From: Desulfobacula sp.
Lineage (GTDB): Bacteria; Desulfobacterota; Desulfobacteria; Desulfobacterales; Desulfobacteraceae
Assembly (NCBI GenBank): GCA_027858355.1
Contig: JAQICW010000426.1
Span: 1-17,203, forward strand
DNA length: 17,203 nt
Direction: 5' to 3'
Shown here piece by piece: positions 14,301-17,203 of the stretch (the stretch's first letter is position 1; the number at the start of each line of letters is the position of its first letter). Below the pieces are notes generated by a model. The model searched no databases and was not told where the DNA came from. It saw nothing but the letters and a program-made list of their open reading frames with translations. The translations under genes and the position numbers were made by a program.

Positions 14301-15494
14301 TTATAATATTGTAATTTTATCACTAAAGGTTGTCAGGGATTCAAGACCATTGTCCGTTACCAGCAATGAATTTTCTATCCCCAGCACCCCTTTTTCAGGA
14401 AAGACAACTTTAGGCTCCAGGGCAATCATCATACCTTTTTCAAGCTCCAGGGTCTGGCCTTTGGCAATAAAAGGAAATTCATCAAGCTCAAGACCCAGGC
14501 CATGTCCTGTAAACCGAATTTTTCTGTCCCCTGTACCCATGAAATTATCTTTGTAGCCTTTGGCCTGGGATATCATCATCTCGTACAGCTGTCCTGAAAC
14601 GCTGCCTGGAATTGCTTTTTGTTTAACCTTTTCCTGGATTTCCAGCATGGCATCATGGGCTCTTAAAAGATCATCCGGCAGATTACCAAAACAATAAATT
14701 CTGGTATGGTCACTTAAATACCCATTCAAGGCAAATACATAATCCACAAGTATGGGTTCATTTTTTTTGATAAGATTAAATCCCGGTCCCTGGGCAATAC
14801 TGGAGTTGACCCCCATGCCGCCAGTGGGCGAGGCAAAGCAGCTTGGAACTGCAGCGCCCGGGCCTGCCATGATATGGCCGTAAAAAAGATCATTGTCCCA
14901 CATTCTCATCCGGATCAGGCCCTGGTGACCAAGGCTTCTTGCATAGGCTTCCAATAATCCTGCAAAATGAATCTCAGTCATTCCCTGCTCAATGATGTCC
15001 GGCACTTTGGCGGCAACTTTATCTGCCATGTGTGAAGCCTTGCGCATCAAACCAATTTCATACTCAGATTTAACGGCCCGCTGCATCCTGATTTGAAAAG
15101 AGATATCAAGAATATTTGAATGGGAAAATATCTGTTGAAATAAAAGATAATGGTTGGCTGTTAGAACATCCAGCTCAAGACCCAGATTTTTTGGAATCCC
15201 ATACCCGAATGCCAAAAGGGTTTCAGGGATTTCTTTAGGACTGACAAGGGACACAACCCTTCTCATTCCTGATTCTTGCCTGGCACGTTCATAATCCTTG
15301 AAGACCATCAGCAGGGGATCTTCTGATGCAGGGATATACAACCACCCCTGCTGGGCAGTTCCTGAATAGTAAAACAGGTCGGTTTTCTGTAAAATCAGAA
15401 CCCCGTCAACCTTATTTTCCCCAAGTCTTTGTTGCAGGTTGACAATTCGTGATTTTAACTCTGATTCAGGAGTGCTCATGCTATATTCTATCAT
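14301..15494 (-). CDS. M24 family metallopeptidase (Xaa-Pro aminopeptidase-like)
   Basis: A 397-aa cytoplasmic protein with a creatinase-type N-terminal domain (about 10-140) and a pita-bread catalytic domain (about 150-397). All five metal ligands are visible: D251 (VDYVF), D262 (SDHTR), H331 (TGHGLGLELDEFP), E360 (ALEPK) and E374 (GIENS), so an active dinuclear hydrolase is likely. Members remove N-terminal residues next to proline, or hydrolyse related bonds; the exact substrate is unknown. GAGG about 7 nt upstream favours the ATG at 15494 over an internal ATG at 15479. The gene converges with the UspA-receiver gene with only 5 bp between stops and no terminator visible. Upstream lies the large palindromic element. 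Confidence 0.9.
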   Translation of the reverse strand: MIEYSMSTPESELKSRIVNLQQRLGENKVDGVLILQKTDLFYYSGTAQQGWLYIPASEDPLLMVFKDYERARQESGMRRVVSLVSPKEIPETLLAFGYGIPKNLGLELDVLTANHYLLFQQIFSHSNILDISFQIRMQRAVKSEYEIGLMRKASHMADKVAAKVPDIIEQGMTEIHFAGLLEAYARSLGHQGLIRMRMWDNDLFYGHIMAGPGAAVPSCFASPTGGMGVNSSIAQGPGFNLIKKNEPILVDYVFALNGYLSDHTRIYCFGNLPDDLLRAHDAMLEIQEKVKQKAIPGSVSGQLYEMMISQAKGYKDNFMGTGDRKIRFTGHGLGLELDEFPFIAKGQTLELEKGMMIALEPKVVFPEKGVLGIENSLLVTDNGLESLTTFSDKITIL

Positions 15495-15864
15495 CTCTTA
15501 CCTCATTTATGCGGGGCCGTTATCCTATAATGAAAATCAATGGGCAAGCCCACTAAAAAAGCTGCGGCTAAGAATTTACGAACTTGCTATACCTTCCAGT
15601 GGAAGGGTGATTGCCTTCCTGGAGCATTATGGATCATGGCTTACAAGCTCTTGATTACGCTAGCGGTTAAACCGCCATGGTGTTTGAGCGAAGAATGAGC
15701 GAGTTCATGGCGGTCAGCGAAAGTAATCTTAGAGCTTGTAGCAATGTCCATCCAGCGGACGTAAGGCGATCAGCCTGGAATGGGTTATGCAAAATTTCTT
15801 ATGGCAAATATCCAGATTTGATATTTTATCTATTGCCCTGCTACAGCCTTAATGTAAACTCACA
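15495..15864. other. 370-bp non-coding gap with a large palindromic element
   Basis: No credible gene is present on either strand. The gap contains a small hairpin TGGGC-AA-GCCCA (15541-15552), the nested palindrome at 15569-15801, and about 60 bp of AT-rich sequence before the 3' end of the dehydrogenase gene. The promoter of the minus-strand peptidase should lie near its left end but I could not define it. Confidence 0.6.
15569..15801. mobile_element. MITE-like nested inverted repeat (possible non-autonomous element)
   Basis: The two halves are imperfect reverse complements over about 230 bp. Paired blocks from inside out: ACCGCCATG (15671-15679) with CATGGCGGT (15706-15714); GATTAC (15653-15658) with GTAATC (15723-15728); ACAAGCTCT (15643-15651) with AGAGCTTGT (15731-15739); 15605-15617 with 15763-15775 (11 of 13 positions); TTCCAG (15594-15599) with CTGGAA (15775-15780, an alternative pairing at its first base); and the outer TAAGAATTT (15569-15577) with AAATTTCTTA (15792-15801). 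It encodes no protein. A MITE or a structured RNA would both fit. No target-site duplication was clear. Confidence 0.5.
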
Positions 15865-16716
15865 TTATTTGTAATCGTAAAAACCTTTACCAGTCTTTCT
15901 TCCCAGCCAGCCAGCTTCAACATATTTTCTTAAAAGCGGGCAGGCTCTGTATTTGGAATCTTTAAACCCATCATACAATGTCTCCATGATGGCAAGGCAG
16001 GTATCAAGACCTATCAAATCTGCCAAAGCAAGGGGACCCATGGGATGGTTGGCACCCAGCCGCATCACAGTATCAATATCTTCGGGTTTTCCCACACTCT
16101 GGTAGAGACAGAATACAGCTTCATTGATCATGGGCATCAATATCCTGTTTGCAATAAAGCCGGGGAAATCATTGGCTTCAGCTGGAGTTTTTCCAAAATC
16201 TTCACACAATTTCCATGTAATATCAAAAGTCTCACTTGAAGTGGCAAGACCTTTAATGACTTCAACAAGTTTCATCACAGGAACGGGATTCATAAAATGC
16301 ATTCCAATGACTTTATCTGGCCGGGATGTTCTGGCGGCAATTCTGCCAATGGGAATGGAAGAGGTGTTTGTGGACAAAATTACCTGGGGCGGGCATATTT
16401 TGTCTAAATCCTCAAAAATTTTAAATTTTAAATCTTCTCTTTCTACTGCAGCCTCAACAACAAAATTCACAGATGCCATATCTTTTAAATCAGTTGTAGT
16501 AGTAATTCTGTCGAGGATTTCCTTTTTTGTATCCTCAGATATTTTTTCTTTTTTCACCATCCTGTCAAGATTTTTTGAAATGGTGGCAATGCCGTTGTCA
16601 CAAAATTCTTGTTTAATATCACTCATCACAACTTCAAGGCCGCTGGCTGCTACAACCTGTGCAATTCCGTTACCCATCTGGCCGGATCCTATAACACCAA
16701 ATTTTTTAATTTCCAT
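15865..16716 (-). CDS. hbd: 3-hydroxybutyryl-CoA dehydrogenase
   Basis: A 283-aa NAD(P)-dependent 3-hydroxyacyl-CoA dehydrogenase, the standard length of the short Hbd/PaaH type. It interconverts 3-hydroxyacyl-CoA and 3-ketoacyl-CoA (acetoacetyl-CoA in the classic case) in the cytoplasm. The Rossmann motif GSGQMG is at 10-15, the catalytic residues are S119 (NTSS), H140 (GMHFMNP), E152 and N190 (GFIANR), and the C-terminal domain ends GRKTGKGFYDY. GAGGAGG just upstream of the ATG is a very strong ribosome binding site. It follows the thiolase gene on the same strand across a 106-bp gap holding an inverted repeat. Together they give the last two steps of beta-oxidation or the first two of butyrate synthesis; direction cannot be told from sequence. 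Confidence 0.93.
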   Translation of the reverse strand: MEIKKFGVIGSGQMGNGIAQVVAASGLEVVMSDIKQEFCDNGIATISKNLDRMVKKEKISEDTKKEILDRITTTTDLKDMASVNFVVEAAVEREDLKFKIFEDLDKICPPQVILSTNTSSIPIGRIAARTSRPDKVIGMHFMNPVPVMKLVEVIKGLATSSETFDITWKLCEDFGKTPAEANDFPGFIANRILMPMINEAVFCLYQSVGKPEDIDTVMRLGANHPMGPLALADLIGLDTCLAIMETLYDGFKDSKYRACPLLRKYVEAGWLGRKTGKGFYDYK

Positions 16717-16733
16717 TCTTCCTCCTCAATGAG

Positions 16734-16772
16734 TGGGGTCAATATGTGGCGTTTAGTTTAAGCCTGACCCCA
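16734..16772. repeat. REP-like inverted repeat between thiolase and hbd
   Basis: TGGGGTCA (16734-16741) and TGACCCCA (16765-16772) are perfect 8-bp inverted copies around a 23-nt centre. On the coding strand this reads as TGGGGTCAGGC...TTGACCCCA, a form that I recall from REP-type repeats mobilised by Y1 transposases. It lies about 18 nt upstream of the hbd start codon, so its RNA hairpin would sit next to the ribosome binding site. Confidence 0.55.
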
Positions 16773-16822
16773 TATATTTTTTAATTTAAGTTCAATTTAC
16801 ACTTTGGCAGTCGATTGATATA

Positions 16823-17203
16823 TCATCTGCTGACAACAAGAGCAACTGCTTCTCCGCCACCCAGGCAAAGAGAGGCAAGACCCATATTCACATCCCGTTT
16901 TTCCATTTCATATAATAATGTGGTCAAAACCCTGGCACCACTTGCTCCTATGGGATGACCCAGGGCAACACTGCCACCGTTGACATTTACTCGTTCAGGG
17001 TCAAGCTCCAATACCCTGTTGATACCAGCTGAGCTTCCGGCAAAAGCTTCATTGATTTCAAACAGATCAATATCTGAAATCAAAAGACCCTGTTTTTTCA
17101 ACACCTTGGGAATAGCAAAAATCGGGGCCATTAAAACATATTTCATATCAATGCCATAGGAGGCCTGGGAACCAATGGTTGCCATGATCTTACACCCCAG
17201 TTC
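16823..17203 (-). CDS. Acetyl-CoA C-acetyltransferase (thiolase), C-terminal part, cut by window edge
   Basis: The last 126 residues of a thiolase (family length about 390). The reading frame runs to the window end; upstream of the internal Met at 17185 it reads ELGCKI, matching thiolase sequence, so the true start lies outside. The visible motifs are EINEAFAG (active-site Asn/Glu region), GGSVALGHPIGASGAR with the catalytic histidine, and CLGGGEAVAL with the second catalytic cysteine. It condenses two acetyl-CoA or cleaves 3-ketoacyl-CoA. It is first in a minus-strand unit with hbd. Acetyl-CoA acetyltransferase is favoured by the pairing with Hbd; a broader 3-ketoacyl-CoA thiolase is possible. 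Confidence 0.92.
   Translation of the reverse strand, partial: ELGCKIMATIGSQASYGIDMKYVLMAPIFAIPKVLKKQGLLISDIDLFEINEAFAGSSAGINRVLELDPERVNVNGGSVALGHPIGASGARVLTTLLYEMEKRDVNMGLASLCLGGGEAVALVVSR

Noticed and set aside
15439..15874. Two short plus-strand frames (71 and 65 codons) in the gap upstream of the peptidase gene
   Set aside because: They run through the palindromic element or the peptidase 5' end, have no convincing ribosome binding sites and no protein-like pattern.
16124..16732. 202-codon plus-strand open frame opposite hbd
   Set aside because: It is antisense to a clearly conserved dehydrogenase gene, has no recognisable domain and low-complexity Ser/Ile-rich composition typical of a shadow frame.

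Overview
The window (about 42% GC by eye) looks like chromosomal DNA of a strictly anaerobic, acyl-CoA-metabolising deltaproteobacterium, most likely a member of the Desulfobacterales (Desulfobacula/Desulfobacter-like). This rests on the gene set (two acyl-CoA synthetases, thiolase, 3-hydroxyacyl-CoA dehydrogenase, a LivGHMKF-type importer), on soluble PAS/GAF histidine kinases and on a UspA-receiver fusion protein. It is inference from style, not a database match. There is no rRNA, tRNA or CRISPR array and no intact transposon.

Layout. 77-1300 (+): a PLP enzyme of the alpha-oxoamine synthase family, closest in motifs to glycine C-acetyltransferase (Kbl). 1293-2033 (-): a minimal histidine kinase whose 3' end overlaps that gene by 8 bp. 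2034-2242: AT-rich divergent spacer with an 18-bp tandem repeat. 2243-4564 (+): a soluble PAS-PAS-GAF histidine kinase with a cysteine cluster near its C terminus. 4565-4731: spacer with a possible promoter and a TetR-type palindrome. 4732-6234 (+): an unusual acyl-CoA synthetase. 6386-13371 (+): an importer cluster in the order ATPase (LivG), long-chain-type acyl-CoA ligase, permease (LivH), permease (LivM), periplasmic binding protein (LivK), ATPase (LivF), followed 21 nt later by a UspA-receiver protein (13393-14295). 14301-15494 (-): an M24 peptidase. 15495-15864: non-coding, mostly a large nested palindrome resembling a MITE. 15865-16716 (-) and 16823-17203 (-, cut by the window edge): 3-hydroxybutyryl-CoA dehydrogenase and acetyl-CoA acetyltransferase, separated by a small inverted repeat.

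How the genes may work together (inference): the importer would bring in a carboxylic acid (branched-chain, fatty or aromatic), a cytoplasmic ligase encoded in the same operon would trap it as its CoA thioester, and the beta-oxidation genes would use such products. The two kinases and the UspA-receiver protein would form a regulatory layer with no DNA-binding output domain visible in the window.

The most striking observation is in the ligase inside the transporter operon. An in-frame TAA sits exactly where the family has its catalytic C-terminal lysine codon. The downstream 56 codons remain perfectly in frame and end in a TGATG overlap with livH. The other acyl-CoA synthetase has threonine at the corresponding position.
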